Origin: Pterois miles
Lineage: Eukaryota > Chordata > Actinopteri > Perciformes > Scorpaenidae
DNA: 64,000 nt
Direction of reading: 5' to 3'
NCBI GenBank assembly: GCA_947000775.1
Contig: CAMQGK010000552.1
Coordinates: 914,501 to 978,500, forward strand
Positions 22,801-35,900 of the stretch are shown here, one piece after another; within the stretch, counting starts at the first letter, position 1; each line of letters opens with the position of its first letter. Made by a program: the position numbers and the translations under genes. The notes beneath the pieces are model-generated. The model ran no database searches, was not told the origin of the DNA, and was given only the letters and a program-made list of their open reading frames with translations.

Positions 22801-25800
22801 GTGTTATGACACACATATCGTATCACCATGTTCATTTGCTAATAGACAGCCCAAAAATCAATATGTGTGTCTGTAAAATACTTAAGTTTGGGGCATTTTC
22901 CTTCCGAGTTAAATGCTGAGAGTGGTATCATCTCATCCTACTTTTAGCAAGAAAACAAATACGCGTATTTCCCAAAATGTTGAACTATTTCTTCAACAAA
23001 ATGTATTGAACTGCTAAATGAATCAGTGTTAAATAAAAGACTTTGCCCATATTCAGTATGGGTTAAAGGTAGAATAATGAATCAGTTCTTTAAAGTATAT
23101 CTCTCTCCACTAGATATTAATTCCTGAAATTTGTAATGTCAATATTTCAAAAATCTGCAGCTATGAACCTGCATGCAGCTGTATGATGGAGCGATACTTT
23201 AGCACAGCGGATCCCGAACCTCTATGGCTTGTGACATCTTATCTCAGCGTATGACCTCAGTGTGGTCGTCATGTGGTTGTGAGCAATGATTTTTGTCTTC
23301 CAGCATTTTAGGAATTTTTGGAAGCATAAAAAGGTCAAAGTATCCAGAATTTCACGTATTTTTAATACTTTTAGAGACCTGGAGAGGTTAACATATCCAG
23401 TATTTAACTAATTTCGAGGATGATTATAGGCATAAGGAAGTGAAAGCATGTAGTAGTTTACAAGAAAAAAGCAGAAAGAAAGATCAGTGATGAAATAAAC
23501 ACATATCTGTTGTATATGTATATTTTCTTGATCATTTTAATCATGTGGTGACCCCCTCAGACCACAGTAACAGCATATAGCAGATAGGATCATCATAAAT
23601 AACAAGATGCAGGATTATATCTCTAACAGGGACAATACTGTGAAAATTAATGTAAAAATATTATAATTATAAAATAACTTATCTTACATTTAATCAAGAG
23701 TGTAAATCAGGATTACGATTTGGTTACCAGCAGTGGAAAATAACTAAGTACAATAACGCAAGTTTACTAAAAACATAAAATATTGTATTTCTTACTCCAC
23801 GAGATTTATCTAACAGCTGTACATGAATATCGGTTAATAAAATGTGATGTATTATTATTCAACAGTAACTACAAAATGAAAGTAAAATATTATAATACAC
23901 TGACAGTTGACGTCCCGCACAAGTACTTTTACTTTATATACTTAAAACACATTTTGTTGCTAATACTAATGTGCATTTGAGTAAAATGTGAATGCAGTAC
24001 TTTTACTTATAATGGAGTTTTTTAAAACTTCTTTAACTACTATTTCGGTCACTTACTGTGGATAAAACGCGTAAAATGTACTTCGTAGGACGATTTGGAC
24101 AAAAGCGTGTGTAAAATTGCGGCAACTCACGCGCCTTTGTTGGAGCTGCATGCTGAACTTCAGAGGTTTTCATTAACATCTGCACATTGCGTTTGGAGCG
24201 TTTTCTCCTGGATGTTTTTGGCGCACATCCAACTGTGGCGCAGAATCGGTACGCAAAACCTGCGGCGGCGGGGGGATGTTTCTCCAAACAAATGGGGACT
24301 TTACCATGTATAGAGCGCACATTGGGACTCGTCGGGCTTCTGGGTCGGAGGGGAATAAATCTCGCTGCTTATCGGAGGTGGATGTGGAAACGCGCGTAGG
24401 GGGCAATGTGCTCTTACTCCCCGCTGAAAAAAAGAGACTTCTCTCCCGCTGCTGATCAACTATTTCTTTTTTACAATTCCTCTCCCACAAAGCCAGTAAA
24501 GCCTGCTCGTGTGTGGTTTAGTTTAGGGGCTGCAGGAAATGCCTAATTTCGTGAGAAATAAATCAAACGCGCTCGCGTGAATGTGCGCGTAAAAGGACAC
24601 ACGGGTCTTTCTCGGATAGCAGTGCTGAAACCTTATATTATGAGGCCATTCAGCGGCAATTACGGCAGCTGGCAGCCAGATTTCACACACAAATGTGTAT
24701 TAATATAGCTCCACGAAATGCCCGGGTGTTCAGTTAGAAGCATGCCGCGTATAAAGGCACTTACTTTAGTCGGAGGTTGCAGAGTATTTGGTGAGTTTAC
24801 TCTTCTCGCAGTAAAAAAAAAAAAGAGAAACCTCTCCGTCCTTCTTCGTCTTCCCTCCCCCTCCGTTTGCTTTTTGTCTTCCAGGATCCTGAACTTCTGA
24901 ATCAAATTTCAGGACGGACAAAATACTAGGATTTTCCTCCGCCCACAAACCAGTTTTTTCTTTCCTGGGTACCATGTCCAACACCATATGGAGCAAATAA
25001 AGCGGCCGGAGCAGGAGGACGAGGAGGAGGAGGAAGAGGAGACACTTTCTCTCAGTTTACCTCCACATTCAACATTAACAATCACATCCATCACGTTTAA
25101 CTAAACAGGACAGTAAACATTTACCCTCAGCTCTCCTCTAATACTCAAACACAGGATGGAGGTGTGTACAGTACTACTGTGTAATGACTTTCAGTCCTGT
25201 ATTTATATCATTATATTGAAATACAGTATGCTTTTATTGTGTTTTTACCTACAGTAAAAATACATCAGCTTATGATATAACTTATGTAGTATTATTAATT
25301 ACTGGTTAGACAGCTAATTTAAAGCAATATAATAATAGGCAGCATATTCCTATAATGACCAATGATAAGTTTATATCGATTGCAATGTGCTTTACTTAAT
25401 TATCCTACAACCATTTTGTGTCTGAAATGATTCGTCCATCAACTATTTTAATAACTGCTTAATGGTTTAAGTCAGTAATTTCAAGTTATGAAACCATAAT
25501 GTTGAATATGTGCTGATTCCAGACTCGAACATGTGAAGATTTGTTGATTGTCTGTGTTTTATATCACTGGATCTTGTGTATATTTGTGTTTTGGACTGCA
25601 GAAAGTACTATCTGAACAGGTCATCCCCGAGTTTTTCTTACTATTTATTAAAATGTTATGGTCCAAATGATTCAATGCTGAAGAAACAGTCTGTTTGTGG
25701 CATTTCTTCTTCTTTTCTATCACTAGAATATTCCCAAACTGTTAAATATAGTTGTATAATTCTGCATATACTTCTAAAACTTTAGTGATTGATTTTTATA

Positions 25801-26905
25801 ATTTACTTTTGTCCTCAACAACAAATGAAACTTTCATCTTACTAAGCTGCTTTTGGGAAATCTGTCAGATGGCAGTTTTAGATGCCCATCAGGTGACAAA
25901 AATCTGACATACGCAAAATAAAGTTCAATATTTCTGTTTTAATACAACGTCAAGTTATAATCTACTCCTGAAAGTGATCCCACCTAGTTCACATCTTTTC
26001 CGTTTGCTCCTCTAAACTCTGACACTGGTGGCTCTTTCCTGCCGCACAGGAAGTGATGAGTTTTATTTTTTCAGCAGCAGGAACAGCATTTTTTTTTCTT
26101 TTTTAGAAAATAATAATAAAAAAAAACTACTGCCGTTGTGACACCACATAAAATCGACTGAAAACCGAGAAAAGATGTCCAAAAGATAAAACCATAAAAT
26201 ATACCTGACATCATTTTCTGACTTTGATGAAACACACCAGCAGACAGGATGTCGACCCAGATCAGTCCTACAGAATATGAATTATTTCATCATTTCAAAC
26301 TGTGACAAGATGATGCAGAAATGTGATTTTATTCTGCTGCATCACTGTTACCTTCCTGATAATAATCACAGCTGTGCACTTTAACATCCTCCTCCTCTTC
26401 TTCATCATCATCATCATCATTCTGAGGCAGCGTTCATGATGAACTGCTCATGTTGAGAGACATACAAGATTTAATATTAAATCAAATATCATTTTACAGA
26501 ACTGACAGTACGAGTGACAGAGAGCTTCATTTTTTGTTTATTAGCTGCATTATTTCACTGCATAGAAAAAAGCATATCTAAAATATACAGATAACAGCAG
26601 GTGATTAGCAATATAATCAATAAATTATTGAAAAAAAAAAAAAAAGTCCCGACTATAAACATCATATTTCAAGTTTTGTCTGGTAAATATACAAGAACAC
26701 CAGGCAGCAGTTTACTGCCGTGTGGAATGAGTCTCAGGAGAAACAGTTTCAGTGACAAACGACCGGCAGCATGTTTGAAATACCGATGTGCCGTCCTTTA
26801 AAGTCATCAGGGAGGAGAGAGAGGAGGGAGAGCAGGTCCGCCACAAAGGTTCCAAGTGGATTCTGCTTTTAGCCAAAGCATCGGGAAAGCAAACAGGCGG
26901 TGAAA

Positions 26906-26917
26906 GGGGGGGGGGGG
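26906..26917. repeat. Poly-G run at the 3' end of the phosphatase-like gene
   Basis: A 12-13-base G-run a few bases 3' of the stop codon (minus strand: C-run in the 3' UTR). A similar G-run occurs at 28080-28093 in the adjacent intron. Both are prone to sequencing error. Confidence 0.8.
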
Positions 26918-26922
26918 TCCTG

Positions 26923-29900
26923 TTAGTCCTCTGACAGCAGCCTGTGGAAGTGATCCTTCCTCTTCTTTAGCACCTCCCGAAAATCCTCCTGAAAAAACAC
27001 AACAGCAGATATTCAAACTGAGAGATGGAAGCGGGGAGGAGGACAGACAGCAGACGCAGCCGGTTAGGCTGTTTGATTCACAACTGACTGAAACGAGAAT
27101 GAAACTGATAACAAAAACAGCCTGGTTCACACTTTAAACAATAGTCCTCACAGTGCTGAAACTAGTCTGATGTTACTGTTAAGCACTTCTACACATTAGG
27201 ATTGGAGTAATTCTGTAACACTACAAATACTTTTACTTTTGATATTTAAGTACATTTAGGGATCCAGCTTTTTCTCCCCTGATACTGATTCCAATATTCC
27301 AGCTCTGTAAGTTTTCTAATATGATTATCGACCTGATACCAGCACTGTTTTTCTTCCTCATTCTTAAGCCTGTAAGGCTGCAACTAACGATTACTTTTAT
27401 TATCCACTAATCTGCCCATTATTTTCTCAATTAATAGCTTGGTCTATATGTTGGAGCTGCAACAATTAGTTTATGAATTGATTAGTGATTGCTGCTGCTC
27501 TAACAGTCTGTAAACCTAAAGGTCAGCGGTTGCTGCGGCATTAAGAACGGAGTCGGTGGCTCGCTGTGGCTGAATGAGGCGGTGCAGCCGGGTTCCTGGG
27601 ACTTTTAGTTGTTAATGCACATTGGATGTAATCCAGTGGTTCCCTAACCTTTTCTCCAGCTCCTCCACAAGGGTATTACTGTACCATGCATTATTAATAT
27701 AGGGGTCTGAGAGGTCCTGCCCCTCAGTTTGGGAACCACTAATGTAATGAATGAAATGCAGCGGAGGAAAAAAATCAACTCCGTGAAATAATCAGAAAAT
27801 AATTTTTCATTCTCATTCACAGCACCTTTTTTTAATGTTACCGCTCACCTTCGTGATCTCTCTCTTTCCCTCCCTCTTTATTTTGATGAGTCAGAAGCCG
27901 ACAGCAGAGCCTAACTTTACGTTCAGTGTTATCTAACAAAGAAAAATGTTCTCCCCTCGTCCTAAATCAATAGAGTTGACGCCGTTGAAGCAGTGCTGCT
28001 GTTTGGGTGTTTGACGGTCATCCCTGGGGATGACCACGGAAGTTCCGCTTTTGGGGTACTACCCTCAACCAGGGCCTTTTGGGGGGGGGGGGGAGGACCC
28101 ATAAAATGACCCCAAACTGAATTTAGACCATCGTCCTTACTGGTACAACACGAGGAGTTCCTCAAAAGGTTCATAGTTTTGGGGGAAAAAACAAAACCCC
28201 CTGTATTTAATACGGCTCAGTCACATTGTGGCTGATACCTGATCTGCTCAATAACGACAGCATTTCCAATACTGATCCATCAGATTGGTACATCCCTACA
28301 CATTTAGCTTGTTATAATTATATAACTTGCAAACATAAATTTCTATATTCATAGGATCTGAAAATGTCTAAGTTTGGTGGCTCCAAGTGTTCATATAAAA
28401 AAAATCTGTAATAATCATAGGAGCTGATAAAATGACAGACGTACTGCTGCAGACATCTTCTCCATGTAGGGGACGAGCTTCTGGAGTTCCCGGTCCTCCG
28501 ACGCCCCGGACCAACTCTTGATGGGAATCGTGTTCATGAGCTGCAAAAACACCAAGACCTTGAATTAAAAACGGTCTTGTATTTGTTGTCACTGTGCAGT
28601 TGCAACTGCGAGATGACAGCGTTGTCAGAGAACCAATATGGAGGAATTTCACCTATTAGTCTGGCAAAAAAACAAACAAACCCTCTTTGATGCTATTAAA
28701 AAGGCAAGTCTGATGGTATTCTATATTTTCTTATTACCAAAAAACTATGAATTTGTGTCCCATTTTTAAAAGTTTACATTTAAAGTAAGATCCAGCGGGC
28801 TGAGGGAAGAACTGAGAGACCGACTAACACACTGTTGATTTTGGTTGATTTGCTGATAATAACAAAACTGTATAATACAGTACTAGATTTTAAAACTACA
28901 GTGCTTACGTGGTACGGGTATGTGTGGGGAGCGTTGTCCAGAACCACCGTCTTGGCGAGATCCCTCCCGAGAATGCTGAGATCTTTGATGTAGTGGCCGA
29001 GAACGCAGGTGCAGTCGTCCTGATACAGACGATGTCTGCAGGAGAGGTCATCAACATGTTAAACACAGTTCCCACCCGTTTCTATGTGTGAGTTGTTGAT
29101 GTCTGCAGCTGGTCTACGTAGAGGACGAGTGCATCGCTCCCTCTCAGATGTGTATGTAGTGTATCTACACTCAGTGGCCACTTTATTAGGTACACCTATA
29201 CGACATCATGAAATCCAGTACAACAGCTCTGCAGCATATTCTACCATTGCAAAACTTATAATATTCAGTTTTTTCTTATATGTGCGACTAAATTCAAAAT
29301 AGTATTTATATAATAAGTATTTCTTTAATTTTTGTTTGAAATACTAAAAAAACATCTTCTGTCACACAAACAGTAAAATGTCGCTGATTGGGTTTCATTT
29401 CCCTCATGGCTTCAAAAACCAGGAGGAGCTGGAGTTAAATACTAGCTTCAAGGCCTTTACACAGGAATTCTGTATTTTTCATCCATAACTGTCACATGTT
29501 TAAAAATAAATACGACCCCACGTTGTGTCAATCAGGTTTACACACCGACAGCATCATCCAAAATGGCATCTGTCTCCCAGCACAAAGCACTTTACAATAA
29601 AGAAATAAAAAAACACAGAGATGTGGATTTTAAAGATGGATTGTGGCAGCAGGAATCAGGGATGGATTCAAAACAAAGGGTGTGCGACAAACTTGACAGT
29701 AGTGACTGTGCTTTAGGCAGCTAAACGATAGCTTCTTGCTTATGTCGTTCACTCATTTGCCCATTGGGACCAGCGCTATTCATTGCACCCAGGTAATTAA
29801 TTCAGTGTTGTCTCTTATTGTGAATTTTTGCAGCCAATAGAATAATAAAGTGCATCAGACGGTGATGGATTAAACAAACACATACAAAAAAAACAGACTG

Positions 29901-32900
29901 GTATACAAAGACCTTTACTCTCCTTGCATTGATGGCTCCTCTGTGACTTTACCGCCAGCACACACATCCCCTTATTGAACCTGCAATATGTTTTTCAAGC
30001 TTGTTTGCTTATGCAAAGAGTCGTGAGCGAAAAAAATGTGGAGTTGTGTTTGTGTTCACCTGATGAATGTCTCTGTCCCTTTTAGCTCCTTGCTGGTTTC
30101 TCATCACTTCCTGAGGGGAATAGCTGGCTGTTTAGCTGCTAAATGCTCCACTATTCTCCAGCTAGTTGCTCACTGTGTCTGTCTGCTGCTGAGCAGGTTG
30201 TGTACAGTGGATTTTTAGAGACTTTTCACTGAAAACAGCTGCCTGTTGCAACCAAAAATGACGCTATGTGAGCGCTGATAGTGAGGACAGTACAGCTGTG
30301 GGTTGGAGAGCTAAACATTGAGTTGCAACTTGCTACAAACTCTATAAAGCCAAAGGGAGCTGCAGGGTGATCTCAGTGAGATAAAGTATAGGCTTTAAAT
30401 AAGTCAGTCATAAGCCAGTACTACGACATTTCATCCAGTGTGCGGATGCTGAACATACTGACGTCTTTTCTGAACAGCAGGTTGCATTTTCGTTGACCTT
30501 TATGTTGGTTTTCAGTTGATTATCTGTTCATCTTTACATCCCTTATGTGTGACATTAACCACCTGAAGCCAAAAGTAAAACGCATCTCTACTGTCCTCGT
30601 CGTCCAAACATGTGTAATTCGCTGTGGGATAACAGTCAGCTAAACTCCCCACACTGTTAAACAAGACCATCACAGAGTGACCGACTGACGGTCCAACCAC
30701 AAACAGACGTGCAACATTTCCGGGCGGCATCCAGAGGGCAGTCTGCTGGTCACAGGCGGGTCAGCGGCAGGTCAGCGGCAGGCTAACACTCACTGACTGA
30801 GTCTGATAAACCTGACAGAGTGCACGTCTCTGCGGTCGAGCAAAGAGTTTATGAAACACAAGTAGAAGCAGATCTTACAGAGACATACCGAAACAGTTTT
30901 CTCTGCGGGTCCAGGATGTCCAGTATCTTCTCAGCGTAGTCCTTCTTTGCACATGTGTAAACAAACAGCTGGAAGAGAACATAAACAGCAGCTGGAACCG
31001 ATTCCACTCAAACTAGAGCTCAACGGGCACCAAGACACCCCGAAAACTACATTGAGTTCATTTATTTTCATATACAAAGAAAAACAAGACAAAAAAGGTC
31101 AAAATAATTAAGTTCAGATGAAGTGAACTGAAATAATTGATAGAAGATCTGTGTGTAAAAGAGATTATACATATAGGTTATGGATATAGATTGGCTAAAA
31201 ACAAACAGACTGTAGACAGCACCAATAAACGACCAGACAATTTCATTTCATATCAGATTAAATCATTAACTCCTACCTCATAGATTTTTGCCATGGACTG
31301 CAGGAACTCTTTGACATGTGGTCGTAGGACCATGTAGACCTGTTGACAACAGTGGAGCAGAGAGGACGACAGAATCAATTAACAAGTTAGTACAATCAGT
31401 TATCTAAAATGGTAAAACACAAAGTTCACTTAATGAGTTTAGAAATTTGTGAAATTTACTGCAGCGCTGATACATTAACAGCTGGATGTTAATGAACTTA
31501 ATATGCTAAACCACCTTTAATTGCTGATAACTGAATGAAATAAGCGACAACATGGTGGAAATGGTTGCTGGTCACAATGTACCACCAGAGTCTTACTATT
31601 AGTTCTGGTATTTCTCCACATTAAGTCTAGATTTCCTCATATCTCCCGTCATCGCTCACAGAAGAGGACAAATACACTGAAATGATTCGTCCATCGTCTG
31701 CTCAGCCCGAATTTCCCTCCGGGGATTAATAAAGGTTCATCTTATCTTATCAGCTTCAAAAACAAGCAGCGAGTGGTCACCTTGTACTGATGGTCCTGGA
31801 AAGCTGTGTGGAAGGTGAACTCTGCTCCATCGATCACATTCAGAGAGCTGAACATCAGGGTCTCCTCCTAGAAGGACATGGATCAATGTGACTTTGTTAC
31901 TGACGTATTAAAACCCAAGACTGGTGATGGGTACCAATACCCGGTACACCGATACCGGTGTTAAATGATTAAAAACCATAGCTTTGATATGCCCTGAATT
32001 TATTTTCAAAGCGTTGGTGTGATGTATTATCATGCTACAGTGTCTCCAGAGAGGCCACGGTGGAGATACAAGTAAACCAGGTGACGTGAAGCTAACTATG
32101 ACAACGATGCTTGTTACTGTAAGTGCAAATTAAACATTTAAATGATGTAAACATGTAGAAAAGTGATATTTCACTCTGCTCTGTCTGCAGTCTCTCACCC
32201 ACTGCTGCTACAAGCACAACGCCCTAGCTCGGCTAACAGTGAATTGTTACAAACAAGCTGAAACAAAAGCAGTCTGTATGTCGTCTTAACTGGTTAACTT
32301 AGTTTGCCATGCATCTAAAAATTCCCTCTACCAACGGCACCACATCAGCAGAGGGAGGAGGACAGAGGACAGGACGAAGGACTGAGGACTGTGCTCCTGT
32401 TCTTTTTAAACTTCATTCAATAATTTCTTGTCAGGAATATGATTTATGTTATTAACACTCTAGTATCCAGTGACATATTAATGAGTTTATAGCGACTTTA
32501 CTGTTGTAAACATTACTGTTGCTGCTCTAAAAACACCATTTAGTTATATTACAATATAAATAAATTCTAATTGTATTCTCTTTTTAAATAATATATTAAA
32601 AAACAATTATTTAGTGATGAAAAAGAACATATAATTATCAATAAGAATAGTAGTATATGATGAAATCCTAACGATATTCATCCCTACCCAAGACTGCTCT
32701 GGTTATGGATGCCATGTTGTTGGTGCACGGTAATAAACTGCTAGTTTGACCCTCCACAATCAACTCCAAGTTACATCCGTACTTCTCACCAAATAAACCT
32801 CATAAACGTTTCTGGCAACTGAACTCAAAAGACCTTTATGAACTCATACTCCCTTCTTGGTGTGACAGAGTAGCATGTTCTCCATAACAGATCTTAATTA

Positions 32901-35900
32901 AGCAATAACAAACAAGAACATCTGAAACAAAAAGGCGAGATTTAAGACAGACGGGAAAACAAAACCAACCACTGTGTTTGAGTCTGGCCCCGGGAAACAA
33001 CGTGCATCTATTGTGAGTTTTATTACATCCAGACTCCTGATGTGCAGCACAACAGCATCGGCTAAACTTGGCTTTACTGTACTGTGTCAAAAATAACCTC
33101 AACAGTCCACTAACAGACTTTTTTGAGCTGTAATGTGTAATCCATCCATCCATCGTCAACCGCTTATCCCACACTACAGAGACAACAGACAGAGCCTGTT
33201 CCTAGATTAGACTGTTTGACCAGGAGCTGGCCTGCTAGCTGCCAAAATGTCCACACATTTCTGTAAAACGCTAATTCTCATTATTTAGGCATTATTTGGA
33301 TACATCAGCCACATAATCAAAATCTAATAAAGTGACAAAGCAGCTGCAAAAATCTGCTGCCAAAGTATCCTTGATAAAGCAGGTGGAGAAAGAACACTCC
33401 CAGTCATTTGGACTGTACTTGGTTAGATGTTGACTTTGAATTGGAGCAGTATTTTGGCTGTGACTGGTGATGTTTCATAAGAACACAAGCACAGACAAGA
33501 ACCGACTATTTGGCAAAGACGCCAAGACTCCGGAGAGACCTGTTCGGCCACAGTTGGTGCGGATTTCTCTTACTGTTGGCTCATTTGTGATCTCTCAAAC
33601 TTTGCTCCGCATCTACACTCCAGTCTTGATCATCATGTCTTAATAAATGTAGAAATGTAGAAATGTCTTTATCTTTCATACCAGCATGTCAACAGCTGCA
33701 TCATACAACTACATTCTGTCAACCCAAGGATGCCACTCAATAATAATCCATACTTTTACCACAAACAGAAGCTCAGAAACAAAGATAAAAAGTGGACTTT
33801 GAGTTTAGCTCCAGAGGATTGAACTCACCAGGTCAACCACCAGCGTGGCCTCTGGGGTGCTCCTGGTCTTGGGGGGAATATCTCTGAGTTGGGGCAGGGA
33901 ATGCTGAGACTGCGATGGTATGTTCTTGATGAAGGTGAAGCTGGAAAAGAAAATACTGCTCTAAGAAACAGAAAGCATCACCAACAACAGGAGAGTTTCG
34001 TACACAAGGACATGAAACAGGGGTGCAGTGATAAGCTGACGGCACTGTAGAAATCAATTAAAAAAGCAATGCTCAACACAATAATAATACCCAAACTTAT
34101 TTATTTAAAGTGCTACTCTGTTAACGTCCTGGATATCAAAAAGTATAAGAACTGTAAATTTAACACGATAATAACGCATTAATGCAAATTTGTTTTAACC
34201 ACTAATTTCTTAAAAGCATTACTGCAACTTCAGATTTTTCGGTTGTAGCGGGTTCAGTTTAAAAGCTAGAGTGAAGATACTGGTATCATATGAAACTAGA
34301 ACACCTGAGGAATCAATTGGTCATACAAGTCTCTCAGCAAGAGATTAAATAACACTCCAAACATACGCTAAATATTTGAAAGAAAAACTGTCATAGCCAT
34401 TTTGAAAGGTGTCCCTTGACCTCTGACCTCAAGATATGTGGATGAACATGGGTTCTATGGGTACCCACGAGTCTCCCCTTTACAGACATGCCCACTTTAT
34501 GATAATCACATGCAGTTTGGGGCAAGTCATAGTCAAGTCAGCACACTGACACACTGACAGCTGTTGTTTCCTGTTGGGCAGCAGTTTGTCATGTTATGAT
34601 TTGAACATATTTTTATTGTAAATGTAGTACTTGTGAGGGTTTCTGGACAATATTTGTCATTGTTTTGTGTTATTAATTGATATCCAATGACACTGTATTT
34701 ACACACATTTGCATAAAGCAAGCTTATCTGCCCACTCCCATGTTGATAAAAGTACTAAATACTGGACAAATCCCCCTTAAAGGTACATTTTTAACAGATA
34801 AAAATATGTACTTTATCGCGATTAACTATGGAAAAGTATTAGTCTGTGAATGTTCTCATTCATCCAGGTCATATTCATTCTGACAACAATTGAATCGAAG
34901 GCAAATGGACTTGGATACGGGGTGAAACGTCTTCAGAGACAAATCTAAGTCCAGTTGCCTTTGATTCAATTGTTGTCAGTATGGAAAATTATGCAATTAA
35001 TCTTGATTAAATATCATATAATATATAATGACAGCCCTAATATGAAGACATCTATTAGGGCCGTAGAGTTGTTGAATTACCATCAGCTTAACATGAAATA
35101 TGTCTGAAAGAGGCTTTATGCTTACGGATTGAAGATGTCATCATCCTCTTCTCCAGCCAGAAGGTCAATCGAGCCAAAACCAAACACACCTTGTTCTGGG
35201 CTCATCAACACGTTGCTTTCAGTACGCTTCACATCTGGACAGAAGAGACAACAAGATGTATAAACTGTAAACAACACGAGTCTGTTCATCTCAGAGCAAC
35301 CAGGAAAACTTAATACTTCCAGCAAACTGTATGACTTGTATTAATGATGGGACGCTCTGAGGGACTGTTTCCTGTCTGTTCTCAATGTTAATGGGCGCTT
35401 TGTTGTTATTGTCAAAATGTAATATTATCAAAGGAGCGACCAAAATCCCAGCTAAGTACATAGTTTACTTTTCTTGAAATTTTCCAGCTGCGCCCGACCA
35501 CAACATGAATGCTATTGGAGTCTCTCAAATAATACAAAATCCAAAACAGCGAGACTCGTTTACTAAAGCTGTTTACAGCGTCAACAGTTTCTGACTATTT
35601 CAGAGGAGAATAGCAGTGACTCATACTGGAACAGGACACTGGGCCCTCTAACAGTAAAATAAATACCAACTGTCAGCTCGCCACATTAATGTGCTCTCTA
35701 TTTGATGCACCCGGGGTGGGAATTTACCACAAGCCACTAGAAAAACATTGGTACATTTATACTGTGGTTGGTAAGTGAGTTTACTCCACCAGACACTTCC
35801 ATCATAAGAAAACAATCTTCAAAAGAATGACTAGACGTCTCCCAAAGTGGACGGGTAAAACGGTGATAGTGACGAGTACATTTTTCCTGTCCTACAACAT

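Larger units (their letters stand above)
20949..26922. other. tmem79 5' UTR/intron and intergenic region up to the phosphatase-like gene
   Basis: Only the last 11 bases of the tmem79 5' UTR (20949-20959) can be assigned. The noncoding first exon was not found; the GC- and CpG-richer stretch at about 24050-25050 is the best candidate for the promoter. Repeats at 21652-22216, 22430-22800 and 22616-22668 are listed separately. 25100-26500 is AT-rich with no named content. The phosphatase-like gene's 3' UTR occupies an unknown part of 26500-26922. Confidence 0.45.
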
